This document shows positions 52,086-61,740 of a stretch of 64,000 nt of DNA, piece after piece. Below the pieces are notes generated by a model. That model was given only the letters and a program-made list of their open reading frames with translations, was not told the origin of the DNA and made no database searches. The translations under genes and the position numbers were made by a program. The stretch is from Henningerozyma blattae CBS 6284 (lineage: Eukaryota > Ascomycota > Saccharomycetes > Saccharomycetales > Saccharomycetaceae). Positions within the stretch are counted from its first letter, which is position 1, and every line of letters starts with the position of its first letter. The stretch is taken from NCBI RefSeq assembly GCF_000315915.1, contig NC_020187.1, forward strand, positions 1,674,001 through 1,738,000, read 5' to 3'.

Positions 52086-52659
52086 ATTATTTCAAAATAA
52101 TCACCAATATCATATTAATTTCCAATATCTAAAAAAATAATTTCAATACTAACTTAATTTCCAATATATTAAAAAAAAAATTTCTAATACTACAAAAAAC
52201 TTCTAATCAAAAAAAAAAACTACTTCTAATCAAAAAAAAACCCCATATCAAATTAATTCCATTATGTTTATTTATTTTAATGCTATGAACGCCTCCACCC
52301 ATATATGTTCAGCATTCAATTAAATATAATATATATTATGTAAATTATTCCATTCATCCCATATATACACTTTAATAAGACTAATTAATAATTTAAATTA
52401 ATAAATAAATTTATTCATGTAATTTTATATATTCTCTTGTATATTCGGGATTCTTCTTCGTGTTATGTATATAAATTATGAAGGTCGTCCTATGATGATA
52501 ATGTACAGGTACACAGCTTATGCTTCTACACAATAAAAGTTCAAAGTTGACAAATAAAAAGAAATATAGATCAAGGTAAAAGTGATGGAAGTTCGTAAGT
52601 TAATTATACAGATATATTGATGAAATAATGGATACTTTTCTTAGGATAAAATTTATAAA
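52086..52659. other. Convergent 3' flanks of YOR1 and NIP1
   Basis: 574 bases, AT-rich. The YOR1-proximal part contains the direct repeats listed next. The rest shows nothing recognisable. Confidence 0.5.
52115..52243 (+). repeat. Direct repeats in the YOR1 3' flank
   Basis: A unit of about 39 bases starting TTAATTTCCAATAT is present twice (from 52115 and from 52154) with small changes. It is followed by two copies of an ACTTCTAATC string with a poly-A run (from 52198). Confidence 0.7.
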
Positions 52660-55176
52660 TTAACGACGACCACCCCCAAGTTTAAAACGGTCACCACCGA
52701 GTTTATATTCTTTTCTTAATTTCAAAGCAACCTCCTCCAACTTACTAATAGCCTCACCTTTTTCAACTTTAACTAATTTCTTAGTTTCATCAATGCTAAC
52801 ATTAATACCAAATTTCTTAATAGCATCGTCCAAAACTTCGATAATTTTTTCTTCACTTAGACTAAATAACTCACTCAATTTAACAATAGAGAAACTGGAG
52901 TAAAATCTTCTATAAGTTAAGAAATATGTCTTCAAACTTTCGATTTGAATTCTTTCAATTAATTTCTCAAGAACTTCTTCAGAATTATGCAATAAATTCC
53001 AAGTTTGAATAGATTTCAAAAATTCGTAACATTGTTTCCAATCACCATTTTGCATAGATTTAGCAGCATGTAAAACATAATCTCTCAAAGTTTCTGGAGG
53101 ACCTTGGAAACTGGATTTTTCGTAGTGTTCTAATAGACGACGGGCAGATCTTTGAGAGAATGGTAATTTCCTCACCTTAATACCAGAATAGAACGCAGCC
53201 ATTTGTGGAATTTCAATTAATAATGAACTTGTTAAGAAAACAATATCAATCAAATCCAAATTAATATGTTGATGATATGGTAAACACAATTGTTCACGTT
53301 GTTCAGATGTGTTGTTTGGGTTAGTTGGTGCAACAATTCTATGTAAACTTTGTTGACCCAAAATTTCTTTCAAATGAGGACTGCATAATAATTCGTTCAA
53401 GACTTGATGACAATCTTCAATCAAACATAATTTAAATGCAGCCAAACCTAATTGTACAACGACCCTGTTGTATAAGATTTGAACAGATGGATCAGAGGTA
53501 TTAATATATTCTTGAACTTTAGAGTTTAATAGCATATCCTTAGCAGCGTAGAAATCAACATTCACAGCAATGAAATAGATATGATATAAGATAGCACGTT
53601 TAGTAAATAATTCATTGGATTGAGAGCTTACTGTTTCAGATAAACATTTAATTAAGGTAGCAATATAAGAATCATTAACAGTTCCTTCATATGGAATATA
53701 TTTAGAGGTATATTGGGATGGAACATTTTCCCAAGCAGTGGATTCAATGATATTAATTAAATTCATTTGCTTATAATAAATATGATCTAATCTTCTAATG
53801 AATACACGATTCAAAACCTTCTTTTGTTCATCTTCATTTAAGATTGCTTCCATGTATAATTGAACTCTTAAAATCAAATTATAAACAGATTGTTCATCTC
53901 TCAGACGTAATAAGTAATCACTTGAATGTGGATCAGTATTTAATAATGATTTGTTGAATTCATCATCTAATCTTTCAACAAATGAGAACAAAGAACCCAA
54001 AATTTGTTTAACACCTTTTTCATTAGCAGTAGGTTCAATTTCAATGGAGTCATTTTTTTTCGTTAATTCAGTAACTTGATATTTATTAATATTTTCATCC
54101 AAAATATTCATTAAGCTTTCAATATCGTTCAAGGAAGACTTCCATTGATCAACTGGTTGATAAGCTAAAGTTGCAGAACTATCAAATCTAACAGGAATCA
54201 AAGTTAAGTAACCCATGATTAATTCATATGGAGATTTGGCAATGTTGATCAATTCTTGCATTGTTTTAACCATTGTAGATTGGTCAACATTTTTCTTACC
54301 TCTAGAGTCTAAAACAATTTGTAAAGCAGAAAAGAAGTTAACTTCCGATGTAGCATTTGCCATTGAAGATAAGTTAGCAGCAGCATTCTTCAAAGTGAAT
54401 GTAGCAGGTTCTGGAGCTAAAGAAACCTCTAAATCAACAGTTGGTTCTTTATCAAAGGATTCTGGATCTTTTCTTAAATCTTCCAATAGTTGCTCATTTT
54501 CTCTGGCAGTCTTTTTAATTCTTTGCTTCATAGTATTGAAGGCCCTAGCAACTGCTTTATTTTTCATAATTTCTTCCATGGCATTGGATGTAGTTGAAGC
54601 TTCTTCATTATTAGCATTATTGTTTTGAACTTCGCTTACTGCATCTTCAATTTGTGCAATAACTTTAATGAAAATATTTGGAATACCAAAATTTTGTTGT
54701 TGAGATCTAATTAATAATTTGGTGATAGTTTCGAATTCGTTCAAAATTGTGACCCAATCATTAGTTAATTCTGCAGCATCAATCTTATTATAGACCATTT
54801 GCATTTCATCTAATAATTTTTCTTTAGCAGATTTAACAACAACCTTAGCACCTTCGTCATCAGAATCGTCAGAGTCGGAATAACGGTTACCCTTTAAGAA
54901 TTTGTTAGAAGCACCACCTTTTCTAAATTCTGGCTTTTTAAACCAATCTGGACCGTAAGGCTTGCTGTCAGAATCATCAGAATCAAAATCAGATTCTTCT
55001 TCAGATTCGTCATTTTCGAAGAAGGAATCATCAGAATCATCATTTTGAAGATCCTGAGATTCATCTCCAGAAGAAGATAATAATTCATCTTCGGAAGAAG
55101 AAGATAATAAATCTTCTTCAGATGAAGAGCTACCACTTTCATAATCGTAGGTAGTAGAAGCAAAGAAACGAGACAT
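52660..55176 (-). CDS. NIP1: Translation initiation factor eIF3 subunit c (Nip1)
   Basis: Nip1 (YMR309C) is the eIF3c core subunit; its N-terminus binds eIF1 and eIF5 in the multifactor complex and its C-terminal PCI domain binds eIF3a and the 40S subunit. It is 838 residues against 812. The N-terminal 90 residues are Ser/Asp/Glu-rich with CK2-type sites ([18 protein letters not shown]). The helical middle part spans about 120-600; the PCI/winged-helix domain is about 620-800, including [26 protein letters not shown]. The C-terminus ends [15 protein letters not shown]. Codon choice is biased, in line with high expression. Confidence 0.97.
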   Translation of the reverse strand: MSRFFASTTYDYESGSSSSEEDLLSSSSEDELLSSSGDESQDLQNDDSDDSFFENDESEEESDFDSDDSDSKPYGPDWFKKPEFRKGGASNKFLKGNRYSDSDDSDDEGAKVVVKSAKEKLLDEMQMVYNKIDAAELTNDWVTILNEFETITKLLIRSQQQNFGIPNIFIKVIAQIEDAVSEVQNNNANNEEASTTSNAMEEIMKNKAVARAFNTMKQRIKKTARENEQLLEDLRKDPESFDKEPTVDLEVSLAPEPATFTLKNAAANLSSMANATSEVNFFSALQIVLDSRGKKNVDQSTMVKTMQELINIAKSPYELIMGYLTLIPVRFDSSATLAYQPVDQWKSSLNDIESLMNILDENINKYQVTELTKKNDSIEIEPTANEKGVKQILGSLFSFVERLDDEFNKSLLNTDPHSSDYLLRLRDEQSVYNLILRVQLYMEAILNEDEQKKVLNRVFIRRLDHIYYKQMNLINIIESTAWENVPSQYTSKYIPYEGTVNDSYIATLIKCLSETVSSQSNELFTKRAILYHIYFIAVNVDFYAAKDMLLNSKVQEYINTSDPSVQILYNRVVVQLGLAAFKLCLIEDCHQVLNELLCSPHLKEILGQQSLHRIVAPTNPNNTSEQREQLCLPYHQHINLDLIDIVFLTSSLLIEIPQMAAFYSGIKVRKLPFSQRSARRLLEHYEKSSFQGPPETLRDYVLHAAKSMQNGDWKQCYEFLKSIQTWNLLHNSEEVLEKLIERIQIESLKTYFLTYRRFYSSFSIVKLSELFSLSEEKIIEVLDDAIKKFGINVSIDETKKLVKVEKGEAISKLEEVALKLRKEYKLGGDRFKLGGGRR

Positions 55177-56197
55177 CTTTAATGTAAAGGAAACTTAGTG
55201 GTGAGAAATTTATTCGTAATATATGGAAAACAAAGAGACCAATTTCAAATAACTGAATCAAAATACAAAAGTAAAAATGTAATTCGTAATGTTTAGTTGA
55301 AAAAAAAATATTCTTAGGAATTAAAGTATTACAATATTGACTTGTAAGCTTGTACTTTGAATGTTTTTTTCTTCTTCTTCTTCTTCTTATGATATGGAAT
55401 ACACTTCCTTCACTTCACTTCTATGATGAATTCTAAAATTCAAAACTAAAATAAAAAGAATTTGAGATTCTAAAATTATAAAGAAACTATTATTTAATTA
55501 TTATTACTTGTAAAGATACTAAAAGGTTTTTTTCTTACAATTAATTATTATTTCAATAATCAATTGATTGAATTGAATTTTACAATTTTGGATTTGAGAG
55601 TGTTACCGGAAAATAATTTTTCATTTTTCTTTGGAGGGGATCATCGAAAATTTTTCATACCGAAAAGTTGAAAAATTAATACGAAAGAAATTATCGTCAC
55701 ATACGGAAGCGACACAAAAAAAAAGAATTGAAAAGAATTCAAGAATTAAAATTCGTTTTAAAGGATTACGAGAAATTAATGAGCAATCTCTAAAGATATA
55801 TAATACGTGGAAAGATATTTTAAAAACAATTACTGGAAAAAATATAAAATTGTATAAGTAAAATGCCTTGTAATAAAGATTTTTGCAATCTTCAATTGAA
55901 GAAAGGAAGCATAGAAAAGTCAAAATAAAAAATATGTAAATAATATTGTAAAACGCATTGGAATAAGGATACAAGTGAAAAGTGTTCCTCGGGTATAGTT
56001 ATATATAATTTTTATTTAATTTATTTAAAGCATTATTTTTTTTTTAATTTTTATTAATTTTATTATTTAAACAATATTTGAATTGATTGAAATTGAATTG
56101 TAATGTAACCTATTAAAAGAGAATTGTGTATGTAAAGGGAAAGTTTAAGAAATGAAAATCCAAAATAAATATTCGATTAATGAACCATCATCGAAAT
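55177..56197. other. NIP1 promoter and BGL2 3' flank
   Basis: 1,021 bases. An RRPE-like string AAAATTTTTCA lies at 55647-55657 and CGACACAAA at 55710-55718. An open plus-strand stretch of 88 codons (55598-55861) lacks any ATG, and its minus-strand overlap (55621-55974) is a hydrophobic AT-rich frame; neither is called a gene. Confidence 0.5.
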
Positions 56198-57136
56198 TTA
56201 ATTGCTGAAATCACATGATAAAGAGTATTTCAAAGATCTTTCAGAAGTGAAGACACCCCAGTGTTTTTCAACATCAGAAGTACCAGAGGTGTTTGGCTTC
56301 CAGTCTTCATCGAAAGCTTCAAATACAATAACGTTGATACCCCAAGCTCTCATAGCACAAATACCTTCTTTCCAGAATTGTTGAGCGTTGTCAGTGGATG
56401 GGTAAGAAGCTTCAAAGTTAGTACCATCGGTTGGCCAACCAGTTTCACCAACCCAGAAAGTGATATCAGTAGAACCCTTAGTAGATTGAATGGTTTGTAA
56501 AGCTTGCATAATATCATCGAAAAAGGAGTAGGAGGAGTTTTGCATGGTTTGACCTTGCCAGTATGAGAAGGCATTGGCCATGACGAAATCAGAAGCTTGA
56601 ATAGCTGGAGCATTGTAACCAGCCACTAAAACGTTCCAAGAATCGACAGTACCAACTTGTTTAGAACCATAGGAATTACCATCGGAATCATTGATAGTTT
56701 TAACCAAATCACGAATTTCATTAATTTTGGAAGCTAATTGATCAGCAGTTAAATCATCTCTGTATAAAGCTTCAGAACCAACCAAGAAACCAGCAACAGT
56801 GCTAGATTTGATAGATGGCAAGTAGGATTTCAAAGCTTGTTGTTCAGCAGCGAAATGAGCATCGTCAGTTGGCCAAACACCAAAGAAGACTTCGAAACCA
56901 GCATCTTGAGCAGCAGGACCCAAGTTTTGTAAAGTGTTACAATCAGAAACAGCATAGACCTTGACGGTGTTGGTGTAACCAGACAAAGCTTTTAAATCAG
57001 TTTCATAATCTTGTTGGGATTTACAGGAACCATCGTTATTTTTAACACCCAAGTTGAAAGCCAAGTTACCCATGGCATTGGCAGACGAGGCGAGAAGTAA
57101 AGAGGCAGCAGAGATGGCAGCAACAGAGAAACGCAT
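56198..57136 (-). CDS. BGL2: Cell-wall endo-beta-1,3-glucanase/glucanosyltransferase Bgl2 (GH17)
   Basis: Bgl2 (YGR282C) is an abundant wall protein that cuts and re-links beta-1,3-glucan. The start is set at base 57136 because the protein from there (MRFSVAAISAASLLL) aligns end to end with the 313-residue yeast protein, giving 312 residues; the frame runs open 68 codons further upstream through AT repeats, which cannot be signal peptide. Signal peptide 1-21 ends SANA. The mature part begins with GNLAFNLGVKNNDGSCKS, near-identical to yeast. Probable acid/base Glu122 lies in FLVGSEALYR and nucleophile Glu231 in FWVGETGWPTDG. The C-terminus FDEDWKPNTSGTSDVEKHWGVF is also conserved. Codon bias indicates high expression. 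Confidence 0.98.
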   Translation of the reverse strand: MRFSVAAISAASLLLASSANAMGNLAFNLGVKNNDGSCKSQQDYETDLKALSGYTNTVKVYAVSDCNTLQNLGPAAQDAGFEVFFGVWPTDDAHFAAEQQALKSYLPSIKSSTVAGFLVGSEALYRDDLTADQLASKINEIRDLVKTINDSDGNSYGSKQVGTVDSWNVLVAGYNAPAIQASDFVMANAFSYWQGQTMQNSSYSFFDDIMQALQTIQSTKGSTDITFWVGETGWPTDGTNFEASYPSTDNAQQFWKEGICAMRAWGINVIVFEAFDEDWKPNTSGTSDVEKHWGVFTSERSLKYSLSCDFSN

Positions 57137-57579
57137 TTTTGATTTGTGGGGAAGGGAAAAATGAATCTGTTTGATCTGATTTATTAGATTACAATTGAAA
57201 AGTAATAACAAATCCAGAAAAATGACTAAAGAATTTATATGAGATATTGATATAAATACGTATTTACACAACCACCTATATATATATATATAGATATATA
57301 TAGATTGGTGACCAAATGAAAAGAATGAATGAATGAACAATTAAGTTATCCAATCAATACAATATTCGATTCAAAGGTACTGTACAGAAACTAGAAAGGA
57401 AACCGGATTGCGTATTGTACGCTAAGTTTGGTGCTGCTGGTCTGCCTATAATAATCATGAATAACAAACAATAGTAATAAGACAACAACACTTGACGACA
57501 ATAACAACAACAACAGTAAAAAAAAAACTATGAAAAGAAACTATGAAAAGAAACTTTGTCACAAAATTATGTGCTGAAA

Positions 57580-57690
57580 AATTCGGCCCAAATCGGAAGT
57601 GTAAACAAACACGCTGTGTCTCAGAACTCCCTGTAGAGGTGAATGCGCGAGTTGCTAATTATAGACGCATTGGGCGATCTGGCCCGAATT
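57580..57690. promoter_or_regulatory. Inverted 17-base motif pair around GGCC in the BGL2 promoter
   Basis: AATTCGGCCCAAATCGG at 57580-57596 reappears in reverse complement at 57674-57690 as AATTCGGGCCAGATCGC, 14 of 17 positions equal. The GGCC core with T before it resembles Skn7-type sites known from cell-wall genes; the factor is inferred. Confidence 0.5.
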
Positions 57691-57724
57691 GGAAAGTGGC
57701 AACTTTTCCACGGTATTTTGTCTG

Positions 57725-57744
57725 CACGTGATCAGGCACGTGAT
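57725..57744 (+). promoter_or_regulatory. Two CACGTGAT E-boxes, 12 bases apart
   Basis: CACGTGAT at 57725-57732 and again at 57737-57744 fit the Cbf1 site (CACGTGA). The 12-base start-to-start spacing puts both about one helical turn apart. No CDEIII partner is present, so this is not a centromere. Confidence 0.5.
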
Positions 57745-57797
57745 GAATTTCTTTTTTAAATTTCTTTTTTTCTTACCCTTTTTTTCGTGGAGATGGG

Positions 57798-57856
57798 TGA
57801 CACAAAAAAAAAGCGCACGACACAAAAAAAACGACACAAAAAAAGCATGTCACAAA
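57798..57856 (+). promoter_or_regulatory. Cluster of GACACAAAA strings
   Basis: TGACACAAA (57798-57806), CGACACAAA (57818-57826), CGACACAAA (57832-57840) and a related TCACAAAT follow one another. TGACACAWW is the motif reported for the homeodomain repressor Cup9. Function here is inferred. Confidence 0.4.
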
Positions 57857-57930
57857 TAACGAAGAAGTGGGTCTATTATGTAATAAATGTATAAATGAGA
57901 TTATAATGAGAGTATAGTATGAATGGATGG

Positions 57931-59085
57931 CTATCTACGAAGAGTTCCTACTAAGGTCAGAGCCATCATACATCCATCATGTACTGGGACTTGGCCTTGT
58001 GGTACTGAACCTGGTAATTCTAATTGACCGTCAAAAAATTCATGAACCCCAGAGCAACCTTCAAATTGGTCGCGGCTAGCGTTGAAACTGGCTTTTAATG
58101 TATCCCATTTACCTAATACCAGAAGTAATGCAGCGATGTCGTCTTGGGTTTCAGATTCAGAAGAAGTAGAACCAGAAAGAATTCCTTCCAAATATGGTAC
58201 TTGTGTTTCTGTCTTTAAATATTTCTTTAAACTTCCATCATAGTAGTAGTCACCAGAATTAACCCACACGGCTTGTGAATAACCTCCAGGGAAGGCGCAT
58301 TCTGTAAATACATCTGCGAATTGTTTTGCAACTCGGACATGGTACCCATAAGATGCCTTTGCACCTACAAAATCTCCATATGCCTCATCAGGTGAAACAA
58401 CTTTCCTTTCTACAGTATCAACAGTGACACGGACATTGATAGGCACCAATTGACTTTTTAGTTCTAGGGCATCTGATTTCCCAATATTGATATATTTGGT
58501 TTGTTTGAATTCCTTATTACTCTTTGCATTTGGTTTTTCCATTCTTATAGCTAACCCTTCTCTATAACGCCCTTCGTCTTCTTTCAAATATCTCATAAAA
58601 GGTAAAACGCTTAATCTTGGCAATTTAGAAGCAACAGTAAAATATTTCCAGTATTCCTTTTTAAATACCGATTTCAATAAATAAGGTGGTGTAACGAAAT
58701 ATTGTAAAAGTGAAGCCATAAGCATACTATTACTCAGCTTACCATCTTTCTTTTTGGATTTATTATTATCTGTTTTACTAGAAGTTTCTAATATAACAAT
58801 TTCTCCCACATTAAACATTGTAGCACTCTTCGCTATTTGATACATTATATGAGTAATTTGTTCCAAATTTGTACATTGATCAATGATATTGTTGGGAATA
58901 CATAATGAATAGTTCAATGTCTTGCTCTTCACTTTAAGAGTTTTCTTTTTAGAAATTGGTTTTTCTCTTTGCTTCTTATTAATTTTAGCATTCGTTTTAG
59001 CTTGTTTCTTTTTCTGAGTTGTTTCAGTTTTACCAGTTTTACTGTCAGAGGGTTTCTCACCCTTTCTAGTATTTTTAGATGCCAT
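57931..59085 (-). CDS. SPOUT-class RNA methyltransferase-like protein (YMR310C/YGR283C family)
   Basis: 384 residues, counterpart of the S. cerevisiae pair YMR310C and YGR283C (317 and 341 residues) and of human SPOUT1/C9orf114. The family has the knotted SPOUT methyltransferase fold with an inserted OB-like part and is nucleolar; human SPOUT1 is reported at ribosome- and spindle-related functions. Here residues 1-50 form a Lys/Thr-rich tail, followed by the SPOUT core starting near LNYSLCIPNNIIDQC, the RYLKEDEGRYREGLAIRMEKP block, and the C-terminal part (GKWDTLKASF...SVPQGQVPVHDGCMMALTLV). The promoter carries PAC and RRPE-like elements, supporting a ribosome-related job. A single copy here agrees with the unduplicated gene order. 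Confidence 0.88.
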   Translation of the reverse strand: MASKNTRKGEKPSDSKTGKTETTQKKKQAKTNAKINKKQREKPISKKKTLKVKSKTLNYSLCIPNNIIDQCTNLEQITHIMYQIAKSATMFNVGEIVILETSSKTDNNKSKKKDGKLSNSMLMASLLQYFVTPPYLLKSVFKKEYWKYFTVASKLPRLSVLPFMRYLKEDEGRYREGLAIRMEKPNAKSNKEFKQTKYINIGKSDALELKSQLVPINVRVTVDTVERKVVSPDEAYGDFVGAKASYGYHVRVAKQFADVFTECAFPGGYSQAVWVNSGDYYYDGSLKKYLKTETQVPYLEGILSGSTSSESETQDDIAALLLVLGKWDTLKASFNASRDQFEGCSGVHEFFDGQLELPGSVPQGQVPVHDGCMMALTLVGTLRR

Positions 59086-60206
59086 CTTTAATAGTTTATG
59101 TGTGTTGTTATATCTATTCCAATGGAATCGATCAGAACATATTGAATTTCTTAAAAATCTTTTTTTTTCAAGCTCATCACATTCGTTGAAAAATTCTCAA
59201 TGCGGAAATGCCAAAATTAACAATTAAAAATAATAAAATAAATGATACTCATGTATAAGAGTAAAGATAATACTATATACAATGTATGAATAAAACAAGA
59301 AACAAGGAAACTTGAATATGTAATTGTGTGAAAAATAAATTAACGAAAAACAAATGAATAGTTTGTATAAAATAGTAATAAGAATAAAATCTACTTGATC
59401 AATTGGTAACAACACAATACTATGAAGATTCTATGCATAAATAAGTTGGAGACACATTAGGTAGCTAAAAAAAACCAACTCGTTAAATCAAAATAATAGA
59501 GATTTTACTCAATGGTAACACAATATATTCGGAAAAGTGTTGGTAGTTTTTATAGGCTTATATGCATGGTTCTTAGTAGGCAATCTTCTTGATACTTTCC
59601 AATTTGCTCTGAAAATTTTGAAAGGCTAATGGTTATCTTATGAAACCATAAACTTTAACCAGCCCTACTGCTCGATTCCAGGAGCTAGTAAGGTTTATTT
59701 TCACTAATAAAGATTTCTTAATATGCATTCTTAATAATGGTATAATTCTTATTAGTACTTACCAATGCATTTTTAAAATACAATTAACACATCCTTCTTC
59801 AATAGATAACATAATTCCTTAGTAGTAGCTATCAGTTTAGAGTCTTCTTTTTTATAGAAAAATAATGATTAATGCTGAAAAAATATCTTGTATGAAGAAG
59901 TCAAAAAAACAAAACAAAAAAAAGACATCCTAGATGTATTAAAACTTATTATCATTATTGTGTTTTGATATAGCTAGGATAGCCACTCTAATAAAAACAT
60001 ATACAAACCTAAATACAGCCAGAATGTGTAATCCTTGCCCTAACTTACTTTACCAATTAACCGAAATAGAATCATAAGAAAAGTTTTCTATACATTAAAT
60101 CATAAACAAAAAAAGCATTACAAAATTATCAAGTAAAATAATATATTTTGAAAGGTATCATAATCAAAATGTGATGTATATATATATGCGCTACAAATAT
60201 TTTGTA
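59086..60206. other. Promoter of the SPOUT gene and GLC8 3' flank
   Basis: 1,121 bases. Only the PAC/RRPE-like pair near 59171-59195 is recognised. The remaining kilobase is AT-rich with no frame of interest; a 63-codon hydrophobic frame at 59224-59415 appears to be chance. Confidence 0.55.
59171..59195 (-). promoter_or_regulatory. PAC plus RRPE-like pair of the SPOUT gene
   Basis: AGCTCATC at 59171-59178 (GATGAGCT on the gene's strand) is the same PAC core as in the PXR1 promoter. TGAAAAATT at 59187-59195 is a partial RRPE. Both lie about 90-110 bases before the start codon. Confidence 0.6.
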
Positions 60207-60968
60207 TTATTCGTCATCTTCTTCATCTTCTTCATTATCTAGTGCATGCAACCTTTTCTTTTGAAATATTTCTTTAACATTATAATGTTTTTTTCTCATT
60301 TCTTCAAACTTCCTACGTCTTGCAGCTTTCTCTTCTTCTTCAGTAGCATATTGTGGCTCATCATCTTCCTCCTCCTCCTCCTCCTCATTGTTGTCTTCAT
60401 TCATATGTACCACTGCAGGTCGTTCATTTCTGTTTGGTTTAAATTCTGGTTCACCCAGCGAAAAATCATCAATAGTATCAAGATTTGCAAAATTATCATT
60501 CGTTTCGTCTTCATCAACTTTATAATATTCACCATTTGGATCGACAGCTCCTTGATAAGGAGTTTTTGGTTCATCAACATGTATATCCTGATATTGTAGC
60601 TTTGCTATTTCATTATCAGCTAAATTCTTCTCATTCCATTTCATCCTTTCATCTGCTTCTCTTTTTAAGGATAAAATATCTTTTGGTATTCTTTTATGAT
60701 CACTAAAAGTATGAGGTATACCATTCGTATCATATTCTGCATCATTATCTTGCATGTCTAAATCAATTCCATTTCCATTATTCGGTATATCATTCAAATC
60801 AAGTTCTTGAGCTTCTTTATTTAATTGAGTGGAATTTTTTGCTTGATTTAATTTAGCATTTAATTGGGTATTTTTAAATACTTGTTTTCTAAACTCTGCA
60901 ATGTCTTCATGGGTCGAATCATTTGGAATTTGATCCTTTGTTAATGGATTTTTTAAAATACCACCCAT
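60207..60968 (-). CDS. GLC8: Protein phosphatase 1 regulator Glc8 (inhibitor-2 family)
   Basis: Glc8 (YMR311C) is the yeast inhibitor-2 homologue; once phosphorylated by Pho85 cyclin kinases it activates PP1 (Glc7). It is 253 residues against 229. MGGILKNPL at the N-terminus is the conserved PP1-binding start. The phosphorylation site is Thr136 in VDEPKTPYQGAVDP, equal to Thr118 in S. cerevisiae. The C-terminal RKFEEMRKKHYNVKEIF block is the inhibitor-2 HYNE-like segment, followed by an acidic tail. An acidic Glu run near residues 195-205 is a small local expansion. The protein is expected to be largely unstructured. Confidence 0.96.
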   Translation of the reverse strand: MGGILKNPLTKDQIPNDSTHEDIAEFRKQVFKNTQLNAKLNQAKNSTQLNKEAQELDLNDIPNNGNGIDLDMQDNDAEYDTNGIPHTFSDHKRIPKDILSLKREADERMKWNEKNLADNEIAKLQYQDIHVDEPKTPYQGAVDPNGEYYKVDEDETNDNFANLDTIDDFSLGEPEFKPNRNERPAVVHMNEDNNEEEEEEEDDEPQYATEEEEKAARRRKFEEMRKKHYNVKEIFQKKRLHALDNEEDEEDDE

Positions 60969-61740
60969 TATTGTTGTCTGTGCTTACTTTTAATTTGTTT
61001 TGAGATTGGCTGATTTAAAATTGTTAATTGTTAGCCGTATAAATATTTTAAGGCCTTCTTGCAATGAATCACTTATATTTTGAAGAATAAAGATATTTAA
61101 GGTAAATCAAAAAATAATATTGTATTTAATTAGTTTTGTTTTATTACGGTTTGTAACCTTTGGTTACTGAATAACAGAAGTATTCTATTTTTAATTGATT
61201 AGCAATTAATTTAACTAACTTTTCTTTCTCCCTATATTTTCCTTTCTCACTACGGAGCGGGATTTCCTAGCTAGTATATATAATATGATGTTGTAGAGGT
61301 AAGAAAAACGATACTTAAGATGACATGACAGCAAATAGTAATAAATAGATTTATTACTATAATTCTGGATGACTGAGTTACATTCATGTGTCTGGAATAA
61401 TAGGAGTTTTTAGGAAATACTAGAATAAAAAAATAAGACACTAGCTTCTGTTATATATGTTTTTGAATACGTAGTAGTACAAACACGTTAAATATTCTGT
61501 ATTCAGAGAATTAAGAATTAAGAATTAATTTGCAATATTACACAGACAATAGATGTGAATTATTTTTTAGTTTTAATGTTTGAAATTTTTTTCTTTTTTT
61601 TATAAAGAAGTATAAAAAATATAATAGTAATAATACATACATATATACATTGATATATATGAATGCTAATAAATGTGACAAAGAGAGGGAGTAGGGAATA
61701 AAACAAATGATGAATTAAATCATAATATATGCACTACCAT
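60969..61740. other. GLC8 promoter and ERV29 3' flank
   Basis: 772 bases, AT-rich, with a triple AATTAAG string near 61508-61527. No gene or clear element. Confidence 0.5.

Larger units (their letters stand above)
57137..57930. promoter_or_regulatory. BGL2 promoter region
   Basis: 794 bases between the BGL2 start and the 3' end of the upstream gene. It has a TA-rich TATA region (about 57280-57302), a 13-base direct repeat (57526-57557), an inverted 17-base GGCC motif pair (57580-57596 and 57674-57690), two CACGTGAT E-boxes (57725-57744) and a cluster of GACACAAAA strings (57798-57856). It is the most motif-dense promoter in the window. Confidence 0.6.

Noticed and set aside
52147..52153. TACTAAC branch-point string after YOR1
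   Set aside because: No 5' splice site or exon around it; it belongs to the local direct repeats. No introns were supported anywhere in the window.
55621..55974. 117-codon hydrophobic minus-strand frame upstream of NIP1
   Set aside because: Phe/Ile/Tyr-rich composition is what AT-rich noncoding DNA gives; no homologue or neighbour suggests a gene.
57137..57340. Upstream extension of the BGL2 frame by 68 codons
   Set aside because: It passes through AT repeats, and the family signal peptide starts precisely at 57136, so the extension is promoter and leader.
57725..57744. Centromere CDEI element
   Set aside because: The E-boxes fit CDEI but no AT-rich CDEII and no CCGAA-type CDEIII occur at a suitable distance; this region is a promoter.
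59527..59533. TTCGGAA as a reverse CDEIII
   Set aside because: The following 100 bases are not AT-rich enough for CDEII and no CDEI follows.
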